A DNA stretch of 64,000 nt, from contig DATCTN010000008.1 in NCBI GenBank assembly GCA_036567965.1, positions 1-64,000 of the forward strand. The letters are read 5' to 3'. Shown here piece by piece: positions 54,529-63,445 of the stretch. The notes below the pieces were generated by a model that did no database searches, was not told where the DNA came from, and saw only the letters and a list, made by a program, of their open reading frames with translations. The translations under genes and the position numbers were made by a program. This stretch comes from Candidatus Kryptoniota bacterium. Its GTDB lineage: Bacteria; Bacteroidota; Ignavibacteria; Kryptoniales; JAKASW01. Positions within the stretch are counted from its first letter, which is position 1. Each line of letters opens with the position of its first letter.

Positions 54529-55770
54529 TCAATCCATCACCTTCCTAAGAAACGCCGGCCTTTCTCCCGTCTTTTGTTCCACAGGCTGACCGGATTCGTT
54601 TTCTTCGTCAAGTTTGTTGAGATGAATATTAATTCCATTTCTTTCGAACGTCGGTTCGTCGAACGAACGCCAGTCTTTGATGCTCCACGTCTGTTCTTTC
54701 GCCCGATCCTTCTCCTTAAACGTGAGGCGTTTTCTCGGATCCGGCGTCGGTGTCGGCAGAGTCTGCGGACGGCTGTTAAGTCCGGCTGCGATGACGGTGA
54801 CCATGACGTCCTTCTCGAGTTTTTCATCGATAGATACGCCGACGATCACTTTAGTCTCGTCGTCTCCATTTTTCGCGACGCTTCTTACGGTCTTGACGAT
54901 CTCATCGAACTCATGGAGACTGAAACTGGTGCCGGCAGTGATGCTGACGAGAATCCCTTCGACGCGTTCCAGTGAAACTTCCTCAAGGAGCGGGTTGGAG
55001 ATTGCTGCCGATGCCGCTTCCGCCGCGCGTCTTTCTCCGCTTGCCACGCCGGTTCCGATTATTGCGTCGCCCCTGGAGGCTAGGACCGTCCGCACATCTG
55101 CGAAATCGACATTGACAAAGCCGGGTTTCGTGATAATCTCGGATATCCCTCTGATCGCGTCGTAGAGGACATCGTATATTCTCTGCAGGGAAGCAAGATA
55201 ACCCGCAGTTTTGTCCGAAATTGTGAGAAGTTTCTCATTCGGGATGACAATTAATGCATCGACATATTTCTTCAGTTCTTCAATGCCGCTGTCGGCATTC
55301 CGCATCCTCTCTTTCGCCTCGTTCACGAACGGCTTTGTTACCACCGCAACTACGAGGGGAGTACGCTCGTCCTGGACTTCTTTCTTGACGTCGTCCCGGT
55401 CGAGGCCTTTGAGAATGCTGGCAACAATCGGCGCGGCGCCTGTGCCTGTTCCTCCGCCCATTCCGGCGGTGACAAACACCATGTCGCTGTCCTTCAGCGC
55501 GCGGTAAATATCTTCACGCGCTTCGATAGCGGCACGCCTGCCGATGTCGGGGTTCGAACCTGCACCCAATCCGCGAGTAGTGTTCTTCCCGATCTGGATC
55601 TTGTTCTGTACAACGCTTCGCTCGAGATCCTGTAAGTCGGTGTTCATCGCGATCAGATCAACACCGTGGATGCCGCGCTTGGCGATGCTGTTTACAGCAT
55701 TTCCGCCGCATCCGCCAATGCCTACGACTCTGATCCGCGGGCCTTGTTTTTCTGTGTCAAGTTCGAACAC
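54529..55770 (-). CDS. ftsZ: Cell division protein FtsZ
   Basis: Tubulin-like GTPase that forms the Z ring. The nucleotide-binding sequences VVGIGGCGGNAVN and AGMGGGTGTGAAPI are standard, followed by the T7 loop region with VNVDFADVRTVL. The C-terminal linker is about 90 residues and the tail ERPAFLRKVMD is the conserved anchor for FtsA and other tethers. It is the last gene of the division and wall cluster, 17 nt after ftsA. A ribosome site (AGGAGG) precedes the ATG. Confidence 0.98.
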   Translation of the reverse strand: MFELDTEKQGPRIRVVGIGGCGGNAVNSIAKRGIHGVDLIAMNTDLQDLERSVVQNKIQIGKNTTRGLGAGSNPDIGRRAAIEAREDIYRALKDSDMVFVTAGMGGGTGTGAAPIVASILKGLDRDDVKKEVQDERTPLVVAVVTKPFVNEAKERMRNADSGIEELKKYVDALIVIPNEKLLTISDKTAGYLASLQRIYDVLYDAIRGISEIITKPGFVNVDFADVRTVLASRGDAIIGTGVASGERRAAEAASAAISNPLLEEVSLERVEGILVSITAGTSFSLHEFDEIVKTVRSVAKNGDDETKVIVGVSIDEKLEKDVMVTVIAAGLNSRPQTLPTPTPDPRKRLTFKEKDRAKEQTWSIKDWRSFDEPTFERNGINIHLNKLDEENESGQPVEQKTGERPAFLRKVMD

Positions 55771-55787
55771 GTTGTTATGCCTCCTTT

Positions 55788-57080
55788 TTAAACATTGTCG
55801 ATGTTTTTATTAATAAACTTTTTCAGAAACTGCATTCCCTTGCCGAAGATGCCTTTGCCTTCCTGACGATTAGCCTTCTCTTCTGCACGCTCTGCCTGCT
55901 GTTTTTCTGCAAACTCGATCGTCGATTTTCCCATGCCTCTCTTGAGACCGTACTGAACCAGTCCGACTGCGGTGGCATAAATCGGGTTCTCCACTTCCCT
56001 CGCAAATCCGCCGTCGAATGATTGCGGTATCCCGATCTTTGCGGGTACGCCCAGCACGTATTCGACCAATTCCGGCATCCCTTTCAGGAGCGCGCCTCCA
56101 CCGGTCAAGACAATTCCCGCAGACAGATGCCGTGAATAACCTGACCTCTTCACTTCCATCGCCACGATGTCGAGCAGCTCCTCGACGCGCGGCTGAATTA
56201 TCTGCGCCAGGAGTTTCTTGTTTATCTCGATCGGCTTGCGGCCGCCGATTCCCGGAATTAATATCGGTTCATCGTCCACGACCTCCGACACCATCGCGTA
56301 GCCGTGGTTCACCTTTAGGTCCTCGGCCTGCTCCGGCAGAATCCCCAGACCTTTTCTAATGTCCGTCGTTATGTGATCGCCGGCGATAGGGATTACTGCT
56401 GTGTGCCTGATTGTCCTGTCTTCGAAAACAGCCAGGTCTGTCGTTCCGCCGCCGATGTCGAGAAGTGCGACGCCGACTTCCTTCTCGTCTTCGGTCAGGA
56501 CGGCGTAACTCGACGCGAGCGGCTGGAGCACGAGCTCGTCCACTTTCAATCCCGCTCTCTCGACGCACTTGTGGATGTTCTGCGCGGCGGTAACGAGCCC
56601 GGTGACGACGTGCATGGATGCTTCCACTCTGACGCCTGCCATTCCGATCGGATCATGAGTCACGGTCTGACCATCGATCACGAATTCCTGTGGTATGATA
56701 TGTATGATTTCCCTGTCGCGCGAGAGATGGACCCGCCGGGAATCTTCGATGAGCCGGTCGATATCAGATTCGGTAATTTCGTGATCGGGATTGCTGATCG
56801 TGATAATGCTGTTCGTCTTGAAACTGTCTATGTGCTCGCCGGCAATCCCGACGATAGCGCTCTTGATTTTCGTGCCCGGTTTCGATTCCGCAATCTGAAT
56901 TGCTTCCTGAATCGACTTGACCGTTCTATCGATATTCGCGACGACACCGCGGCTCATCCCGCCGGACTTGCTTGTTCCGATGCCGAGGACGTTCAGTTTC
57001 CCGTTCTGGTCACTCTCAACTACAAGTACACAGACTTTCGTCGTCCCGATATCCAGCGCCACGATAATGTTACTATTCAT
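55788..57080 (-). CDS. ftsA: Cell division protein FtsA
   Basis: Actin-like ATPase that tethers FtsZ to the membrane. ALDIGTTKVCVLVVE at the start, SHMA-type 1C domain in the middle, DIGGGTTDLAVF, and LTGGGALLKGMPE. The last 15 residues, KGMQFLKKFINKNIDNV, can form an amphipathic membrane helix. ftsA lies 9 nt after ftsQ and 17 nt before ftsZ in the usual order. Confidence 0.97.
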   Translation of the reverse strand: MNSNIIVALDIGTTKVCVLVVESDQNGKLNVLGIGTSKSGGMSRGVVANIDRTVKSIQEAIQIAESKPGTKIKSAIVGIAGEHIDSFKTNSIITISNPDHEITESDIDRLIEDSRRVHLSRDREIIHIIPQEFVIDGQTVTHDPIGMAGVRVEASMHVVTGLVTAAQNIHKCVERAGLKVDELVLQPLASSYAVLTEDEKEVGVALLDIGGGTTDLAVFEDRTIRHTAVIPIAGDHITTDIRKGLGILPEQAEDLKVNHGYAMVSEVVDDEPILIPGIGGRKPIEINKKLLAQIIQPRVEELLDIVAMEVKRSGYSRHLSAGIVLTGGGALLKGMPELVEYVLGVPAKIGIPQSFDGGFAREVENPIYATAVGLVQYGLKRGMGKSTIEFAEKQQAERAEEKANRQEGKGIFGKGMQFLKKFINKNIDNV

Positions 57081-57089
57081 TTACACTCC

Positions 57090-57881
57090 TCAGTTTACTT
57101 TACCAGCCGATCCCCGAGATTGTGACGCTACGGCTTCCGAGGAAACTTTCTCAAGAGAGCTTTCCGAATCGGTTCCCACGATAATCTGTCCGTTGTATCT
57201 GAGATCGACATAACTGCATTGCAGGCCACCGGCGGCGAGCTTCAAGAAAAATTCCTGCAAGTAAAGAAGTTTCCTATCAAAGTCGTTCTTTCCAATGAAG
57301 ACAGGAAGAGACGCGGAGGTGGTGTAAGCCACAAGTCCGTCCCCCGCCAGCCTGACCTCTGAAATACCTGCACTGATCGACGGGCTGATACGTTTTGCAT
57401 CGGTGAGAAACTTGACCGCCTGCATCAAGCTACCCTTGGCAGTATCGCCCACCTGTACGCTGCTATACACATTAGTAATCACCGGAAGATCGTTTTTCCG
57501 ACCAAGCGGAAGCGGGAGGATGATGCCTGCGTCGTCCACGGAAAGAACCTGGCCGCTTGCGGCCACAAGACCTATCGGATTGCGTTCACGGATCGTAATC
57601 GTCAGATCGTACGGAATAGCCCGCACCACGATGGCCTGTTTTACGAACGGATTCTTCTCGACACGCTTCGAGACATCAGACAGACTCACGGCAAACAACG
57701 GGCGCCCGCTCGACAGATCGGCCAGCGCTTTTATTTCATCGGGCCCGAGGATTCTTGTGTCATACACGACCACATTGTCCAGAGTCAACTGATTCTTCCA
57801 GTTCTGTGAAATAAGGAAAAGAGCGACGAACGCCGAGATGGTCAGAACAAAATTCAGATATGTCCTTTCAATTTTGTTCAC
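57090..57881 (-). CDS. ftsQ: Cell division protein FtsQ / DivIB
   Basis: Bitopic divisome protein of 263 aa. One membrane span (about 8-24) is followed by the POTRA domain (LDNVVVYDTRILGPDEIKAL) and NPFVKQAIVVRAIPYDLTIT, then the beta domain with PVITNV. The end is IIVGTDSESSLEKV. It connects FtsBL to the wall machinery. It overlaps none of its neighbours; murC ends 4 nt upstream and ftsA begins 9 nt downstream. Sequence similarity in this family is low, so the name rests on position plus POTRA pattern. Confidence 0.9.
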   Translation of the reverse strand: MNKIERTYLNFVLTISAFVALFLISQNWKNQLTLDNVVVYDTRILGPDEIKALADLSSGRPLFAVSLSDVSKRVEKNPFVKQAIVVRAIPYDLTITIRERNPIGLVAASGQVLSVDDAGIILPLPLGRKNDLPVITNVYSSVQVGDTAKGSLMQAVKFLTDAKRISPSISAGISEVRLAGDGLVAYTTSASLPVFIGKNDFDRKLLYLQEFFLKLAAGGLQCSYVDLRYNGQIIVGTDSESSLEKVSSEAVASQSRGSAGKVN

Positions 57882-57885
57882 CGGT

Positions 57886-59289
57886 TTATTTCCTGGTTCC
57901 TTGTCTGCCGGAAGCAGACTTCAGTTTCGAAACAAACTCTTCACCGTACTTCGTGATGTCGCCCGCGCCCAGTGTAACTACGATGTCACCCGCTTTCCCG
58001 ACTTTGAGCAGGAAATCCGGAAGCTGTCTCTTGTCAGCCACGTAGAACGCCTCTTTGTGTCCGAACGCGCGCGCGTCGTTGACGATCAGCTCTCCGGTGA
58101 TTCCCTGAATCGGCTCTTCACGGGCAGCATAAATCTCGGTGACGACAAGGACGTCGGCATTCAGGAAGCTCCGTCCGAATTCGTCATGAAAATCACGGGT
58201 GCGCGAAAATAGATGCGGTTGAAAAACTGCGACAACCCTTTTCTGCGGCCAGCCTGATTTCAGCGCGGAAAGGGTCGCTTCGACTTCAGTCGGATGGTGG
58301 GCATAATCGTCCACCACCATCACGCCGTCAACTTCCGCCTTCAACTCCAGCCGGCGATAAACGCCGGTAAACATCTCGACGGCTTTCTTGATGCTCGGGA
58401 ATTCTATGCCCAGCTCCAATCCGATTCCGATAGCCGCAAGTGAATTCTTCACGTTATGGACTCCCGGCACGTTCAGAGCGATCTCGCCCAAATCTTTTCC
58501 GTTCCGCAAAAGTGTATACTTGCAGTGGTTGGTGTTAAAAGAAATATTCACAGCTCTCAGATCGGCCTGCGCGTTCAGGCCGTAGGTGACAACTTTCTTC
58601 CTGACTAGCGGGAGTATTTCCTGAATCGACGGCTCATCGAGACAAAGGATTACAAAGCCGTAAAATGGAACCTTGTTCGCAAATTCCACGAATGCCCGCT
58701 TGATGTCTTCAAGATCCGTATAGATGTCGAGATGTTCGCGTTCCAGGGTGGTAATCGCGCCGATCACAGGCGTGAGCTGAAGGAACGACCTGTCGAATTC
58801 GTCCGCCTCTACGACGATATACTCGCCATGTCCGAGCCGCGCATTCGTCCCTCCGAAACTCGAGAGTTTGCCGCCGACAATAACAGTCGGGTCGAGCCCG
58901 CCCTCCATCAGCACCAGGCTTGTCATACTTGTCGTGGTCGTCTTGCCATGTGTGCCGGCGATCGCGATTCCGTATTTCATGCGCATCAATTCCGCGAGCA
59001 TCTCCGCACGCCGAATGACAGGAATCTTCTTGTCCATTGCCGCAAGAAGTTCCGGATTATCCTGATGGACCGCAGACGAATAAACGACCACATCGGCTTG
59101 CCCAAGATTTTTTGAGCTGTGACCCTTATAGATCTTCGCGCCCAATTTTTTCAACCGGTCGGTTATCTCGGAGAGCTGCCTGTCTGATCCGCTCACTTCA
59201 AAGCCCTGGTCCAGGAGAATCTCAGCAATGCCGCTCATGCCGATTCCTCCGATTCCGACCATGTGGATTCTTCTAACGCTCTTAAACAT
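57886..59289 (-). CDS. murC: UDP-N-acetylmuramate-L-alanine ligase
   Basis: Adds L-Ala to UDP-MurNAc. The first domain has HMVGIGGIGMSGIAEIL, and the ATP loop GTHGKTTTTSM and the DYAHHPTEVEATL segment of the ligase C-terminus are typical. EADEFDRSFLQL contains the metal-binding Glu region. The length of 467 aa is normal. Its start overlaps the small membrane gene by 8 nt. murB and ddl, often next in line, are not present between it and ftsQ. Confidence 0.97.
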   Translation of the reverse strand: MFKSVRRIHMVGIGGIGMSGIAEILLDQGFEVSGSDRQLSEITDRLKKLGAKIYKGHSSKNLGQADVVVYSSAVHQDNPELLAAMDKKIPVIRRAEMLAELMRMKYGIAIAGTHGKTTTTSMTSLVLMEGGLDPTVIVGGKLSSFGGTNARLGHGEYIVVEADEFDRSFLQLTPVIGAITTLEREHLDIYTDLEDIKRAFVEFANKVPFYGFVILCLDEPSIQEILPLVRKKVVTYGLNAQADLRAVNISFNTNHCKYTLLRNGKDLGEIALNVPGVHNVKNSLAAIGIGLELGIEFPSIKKAVEMFTGVYRRLELKAEVDGVMVVDDYAHHPTEVEATLSALKSGWPQKRVVAVFQPHLFSRTRDFHDEFGRSFLNADVLVVTEIYAAREEPIQGITGELIVNDARAFGHKEAFYVADKRQLPDFLLKVGKAGDIVVTLGAGDITKYGEEFVSKLKSASGRQGTRK

Positions 59290-59743
59290 TTCCGCCTACT
59301 CGCCGGCTTAATTCTCTGAATGTCTCCGTCATCTCCTGCTCGTCGTGGAAATGGACGGGATTGATCCTGACTGCTCTCATCTGGTCTTTCAGTTTCAGCT
59401 TAATGACCTTGAAGCTGCCGCGTACCTTCATGCGTTTCGCCCTGCCCACGCGGATCCATTCGAGATCGCTCAGCTTGATAGTCTTGCTGTCGAACCGGTT
59501 TTGCAGTATGATCGAATCGTCCGTGACAACGATATCCCGCTGGTACAGCATATTGTAGAAAAGGATATAGATTGAATAGACCAGGACAACAGCAAACGCA
59601 TAAACGATCGGGTCCTTAAACACGATTTTGAACTCGCTTTCTGCGAACGTGCCTCTCACCAGCGCATATAGAATAAGCGCGACCGCGTAACCGGCTACAG
59701 ATTGGTAATAGAATTCAAATCTCCGTTTGAAATGTTTACTCAT
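59282..59743 (-). CDS. Small membrane protein with PH-like domain inside the dcw cluster
   Basis: Two hydrophobic spans (about 15-30 and 44-63) followed by a basic beta-rich domain of about 85 residues (IVVTDDSIILQNRFDSKTIK, VIKLKLKDQMRAVRINPVHF), in the manner of bacterial PH or YcxB-like domains. It overlaps murG (8 nt) upstream and murC (8 nt) downstream, so it is translated in step with wall enzymes and should be a genuine cluster member. No standard dcw gene has this make-up. Role unknown: a septal membrane factor is a reasonable guess. Confidence 0.82.
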   Translation of the reverse strand: MSKHFKRRFEFYYQSVAGYAVALILYALVRGTFAESEFKIVFKDPIVYAFAVVLVYSIYILFYNMLYQRDIVVTDDSIILQNRFDSKTIKLSDLEWIRVGRAKRMKVRGSFKVIKLKLKDQMRAVRINPVHFHDEQEMTETFRELSRRVGGNV

Positions 59744-60827
59744 TTGCGCCGCCTATCGCCATGATAGACTTCGCGATCGTTTCAGCTGCGTCACGGTGTG
59801 AAAGGTTCTTTATTCTGTCCCTCATCCTCTCCAGCTTTTCCGGGTGGTCGATGAGATCGAGAAGGGTAGCACGGAATATGTCCGCAATTTGCGACTCTTC
59901 CACCATGACTGCCGCACCCGAATCGACGAGCGCGCGTGCATTCTCGACCTGATGATTTGCCGCGGCGTACGGATAGGGGACGATGAGAGAGGGGAGATTA
60001 AAATAGACGAGTTCAGCGACGGTTGTCGCCCCGCCTCTGCAGACGGCGATATCAGCCGCCGCATAAGCGTACTCCATTTTTTCTACGAACTTCTCGACCC
60101 TGATGCTGTCGGGGTGAATGTTCCGGCATTCGCTGACTCGTTCAAAGTCAGACGCGCCCGTCTGCCAGATCAACTGATAATTGCGGCCTGTTAAATCGTC
60201 AACGACTTGCAGTACTGCGCTGTTGAGTCTCACTGCTCCCAGGCTGCCACCTGTTACCAGGAGCGTTCGCCTCGAGGCGCTAAGTCCGAAATAGCTCAAC
60301 CCTTCCTCGCGACTGAGCTTCGGCATTCGCCTCACGGGACTTCCCGTAAGCCGAAGATTTTTTTGCACACGAAAATATCTCCTCGATGCCTCAAATGCAA
60401 TGTGTGTCTCTCGCGCAAACGGCGCGAACATTCTTGTCATCACTCCCGGATAACTGTTGTGCTCCTGGAGTACGATTGGCGTTCCGGTCATGACCGCCGC
60501 GGCACAGATCGGGCCCGAAACATATCCGCCGGTGCCGACGACGACATTTGGCCTGTAGGAAAAAAGAAGTCTCAACGATTGAATGATCGAAACGATGACC
60601 TTCAACGGTAAAAGAAGGTTCGACATCCTGAACTTTCTTGAGAAACCTCCGATCCACAGAGTCCGGAATTTGTAGCCGAGTTGTGGAACCACGCGCGCTT
60701 CAATTTTATTTTTCGTGCCGACGAACATTACGTCGATGCCACTCGAACCGACAAGTCGTTCCGCGATGGCAATGGCAGGGAAGAGATGGCCCCCCGTTCC
60801 GCCTCCAGCGAAAAGAACTTTCATCAT
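59736..60827 (-). CDS. murG: UDP-GlcNAc-undecaprenyl-PP-MurNAc-pentapeptide transferase
   Basis: Makes lipid II on the inner face of the membrane. Signature loops: MKVLFAGGGTGGHLFPA at the N-terminus, GGYVSGP, VLQEHNSYPG, VTGGSLGAVRLN and the UDP-sugar site CRGGATTVAELV with PYPYAANHQ-like segment. The 360-aa length is normal for this GT28 enzyme. Two adjacent ATGs exist; the ATG at 60827 touches the ftsW stop. It is followed by the PH-like membrane gene. Confidence 0.97.
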   Translation of the reverse strand: MMKVLFAGGGTGGHLFPAIAIAERLVGSSGIDVMFVGTKNKIEARVVPQLGYKFRTLWIGGFSRKFRMSNLLLPLKVIVSIIQSLRLLFSYRPNVVVGTGGYVSGPICAAAVMTGTPIVLQEHNSYPGVMTRMFAPFARETHIAFEASRRYFRVQKNLRLTGSPVRRMPKLSREEGLSYFGLSASRRTLLVTGGSLGAVRLNSAVLQVVDDLTGRNYQLIWQTGASDFERVSECRNIHPDSIRVEKFVEKMEYAYAAADIAVCRGGATTVAELVYFNLPSLIVPYPYAAANHQVENARALVDSGAAVMVEESQIADIFRATLLDLIDHPEKLERMRDRIKNLSHRDAAETIAKSIMAIGGANE

Positions 60828-62074
60828 CAACTGTACACCCTCCCGACTACCGGGTCATCGTTGAGAGGCTTCGACTTCCTGCAGGCTTTCGCATTCGCCT
60901 CGGCAGATTCAGCACGAACTTCCATCGGAATTTGTTTCGAGACGTTCAGAAGAATCCCGACAACTACAGAATTTATTATCATAGCCGTTCCGCCATAGCT
61001 GATGAACGGCATCGGAAGTCCGGTCGTCGGGAAGAGACCGATCGCAACACCGGCATTCACGAAAGCGTAAAGGCAAATCCCGCTTGTGATTCCAGTGGTG
61101 ATAAGAAAACCGAACCTGTCAGGCGCCTTCTTTGCGATCGCCGTTCCGCGGAATGCAATGAACAGGAACATGAGCATTACGATTACAGAGCCCCATAAAC
61201 CGTATTCTTCGCCAATCACGGAGTAGATGAAGTCACCGTATGATTCCGGCAGGAACAAGTTCCGCTGCCTGCTGTTACCGGGTCCCACTCCGAAGATCCC
61301 CCCGTTGCCAAAACCAATTACTGACTGTTGTACCTGGTAGTTCCCCCCGCCTTGTTTCATCCACGACTCTACTCTGGCGACTCGATACGATTCAAACATC
61401 ATTATGGCAGCTCCGAGGACGAGAGCAATTGCGACAAGCGCTGCCAGATGACTCTTTTTCACACCGCCAGCGACGAAGAGAATACCAACGACAGCCATTA
61501 TCATTAAAGCGGTACTGAAATTCGGCTGCAAAGCAATAAGACCGGTGATTACTGCGGCAGCAGCTATGGGATAGAAAAGACTTCGATAATCGTCGAGTTT
61601 ATCCGCGTTTTCGGCAAGATATGCGGCGACGAAGAAAAGAATCGCTACTCTCGCGATTTCCGAGGGCTCGAAGCTGACTATTCCCAAATGAATCCATCGC
61701 GCTGCACCTTTTATAATGACCCTTTGGGCTAGAGCGGCGAGCAGCAGGAATCCGGCAAGCAACATCAGCTGTAAAGCATATTTCCGATACCTGTGATAAT
61801 CGAGCTTTGCAAATACAAAAATCATAACGGCACCGACAAGCACCTTAAAGAGATGACTGCGCAGGAGGTACGCCGGGTTCTGAAATTTCAGCTCGGCCCA
61901 AAATGCACTAGCGCTATATACGACCACGAGGCTCATGAACATGAGCGACAGCACCGCGAACAGAAACCATTTGTCCGCGGGTCTCATCGGTCTTCTCTGT
62001 GCGCGCAAGGATTCCTCGCCGGTCTGACCGGGCTGCGTGTCGACGGCGGGTTTATGTAATGTTATGCGACTCAA
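60827..62074 (-). CDS. ftsW: Septal peptidoglycan polymerase FtsW (SEDS)
   Basis: SEDS-family glycosyltransferase with about ten membrane spans. Family signatures: LVVYSASAFWAELK, GAARWIHLGIVSFEPSEIAR, IGFGNGGIFGVGPGNSRQRN and TTGLPMPFISYGGTAMI. It makes glycan strands with the class B penicillin-binding protein. The N-terminus has an additional charged stretch of about 30 residues before the first span. The start overlaps murD by 4 nt (ATGA). Confidence 0.97.
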   Translation of the reverse strand: MSRITLHKPAVDTQPGQTGEESLRAQRRPMRPADKWFLFAVLSLMFMSLVVVYSASAFWAELKFQNPAYLLRSHLFKVLVGAVMIFVFAKLDYHRYRKYALQLMLLAGFLLLAALAQRVIIKGAARWIHLGIVSFEPSEIARVAILFFVAAYLAENADKLDDYRSLFYPIAAAAVITGLIALQPNFSTALMIMAVVGILFVAGGVKKSHLAALVAIALVLGAAIMMFESYRVARVESWMKQGGGNYQVQQSVIGFGNGGIFGVGPGNSRQRNLFLPESYGDFIYSVIGEEYGLWGSVIVMLMFLFIAFRGTAIAKKAPDRFGFLITTGITSGICLYAFVNAGVAIGLFPTTGLPMPFISYGGTAMIINSVVVGILLNVSKQIPMEVRAESAEANAKACRKSKPLNDDPVVGRVYS

Positions 62075-63444
62075 AGCTCCATCACCAAACGTTTAAATTC
62101 TCTGCCTCTGTGTTCGTAATCCTGAAACATGTCGAAGCTCGCGCATGCCGGCGATAACAAAACTATGTCGCCGTCCTTTGCATCGGCCCGCGCTTTCAGG
62201 ACTGCGTCTTCCATCGATGCGGCCATCACACACTTCGTCTTGTCGGAAAACTCTTTTTGCATCTTCGAGGCAGCCTGACCGATGAGCACCATCGACCTGA
62301 CTTTCTTTCTGACGAGAGTAAAGAGAGGCGAGTAATCGTTGCCCTTGTCCTTGCCGCCGGCGATCAGGACAATAGGAGAATCGAAACTTCCGAGCGCATA
62401 CCAGACCGCATCGACATTTGTCGCCTTCGAGTCGTTGATATACCGGACTCCATCCAGTTCACGTACCGGCTCAAGCCGGTGTTCCACGCCCGCAAACTCC
62501 CGCAGCGTGTCAGCTATGACCGACATCGGTACCTCTAGGGCTCTCGCTGCAAGTGCTGACGCCAGAGAATTATATAGATTGTGAATCCCGCGGATCTTGA
62601 TGTCGTCCGCATTGATAAGGAACTCCGAATCTCCGTCCTTTACCAGGTAGACTTTACCTTCTTCGGCATACGCGCCGCATGTTATCCTCTCTTTTCCGAA
62701 CGCGCTGTCCGTCGTGCTGAAAGCCAGCTTCAAAGTGGACAGATCCTCACAATATTTTCTGACCGCTTCGTCATCGTTATTGTAGATGGAAAAATCTTGT
62801 GGCGATTGATTTATGAAGATCCGGAACTTCGACGTCATGTACGCCTGGTAATTCTCATATCTGTCAAGATGATCCGGAGTAATGTTAAGAAGTACCGCGA
62901 CCTTAGGTTTGAAAGTGTCGATATGATCAAGCTGGAAGCTCGACACTTCCAGGACAGCTACAGAGTCTTCGTCCACATCGGTAACGTAATCGGACATCGG
63001 AAAACCGATGTTGCCTGCGACCACGGTTTTTCTTCCCGATCGCTCGAAAATTTTTCCTGTAAGAGTCGTAGTGGTTGTTTTTCCGTTCGATCCCGTGATC
63101 GCAACTATCGGTGCCCGGCAGAACCACCATGCCACTTCGACCTCGCTGTAGACGTTCAGCCCGACTTTCATCGCATGCTGTACGAGATTTGAATTTGAAG
63201 GAACACCCGGACTGACCACTATAAAATCACAATCGAATATTTTGTCCGAATGCGCTCCGAACTCGTACTGAATTCCCATTTCGTCGAGCGTCCGCATTTC
63301 CTGGGCCGCTTTATCGAGAGGTTTATTATCACTCACGAACACGCTCGCGCCCTGGTTCTTCAGGAGTTTTGCCGCGGCCAACCCGCTCCGAGCCGCACCG
63401 AGGATCGACACTCTTGCAGATTTTATTTTCTCAGGCCTGCCCAA
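62071..63444 (-). CDS. murD: UDP-N-acetylmuramoyl-L-alanine-D-glutamate ligase
   Basis: Adds D-Glu to UDP-MurNAc-L-Ala. ATP loop GSNGKTTTTTLTGK, then LEVSSFQLDHI, INDSKATNVDAVWYAL and the C-terminal SPACASFDMFQDYEHRG, all in the usual order. The length of 457 aa is normal. It is one base upstream of mraY's stop on the other side, so mraY and murD are co-transcribed, and it overlaps ftsW by 4 nt. murE and murF are presumably upstream, beyond the window. Confidence 0.97.
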   Translation of the reverse strand: MGRPEKIKSARVSILGAARSGLAAAKLLKNQGASVFVSDNKPLDKAAQEMRTLDEMGIQYEFGAHSDKIFDCDFIVVSPGVPSNSNLVQHAMKVGLNVYSEVEVAWWFCRAPIVAITGSNGKTTTTTLTGKIFERSGRKTVVAGNIGFPMSDYVTDVDEDSVAVLEVSSFQLDHIDTFKPKVAVLLNITPDHLDRYENYQAYMTSKFRIFINQSPQDFSIYNNDDEAVRKYCEDLSTLKLAFSTTDSAFGKERITCGAYAEEGKVYLVKDGDSEFLINADDIKIRGIHNLYNSLASALAARALEVPMSVIADTLREFAGVEHRLEPVRELDGVRYINDSKATNVDAVWYALGSFDSPIVLIAGGKDKGNDYSPLFTLVRKKVRSMVLIGQAASKMQKEFSDKTKCVMAASMEDAVLKARADAKDGDIVLLSPACASFDMFQDYEHRGREFKRLVMEL

Positions 63445-63445
63445 A

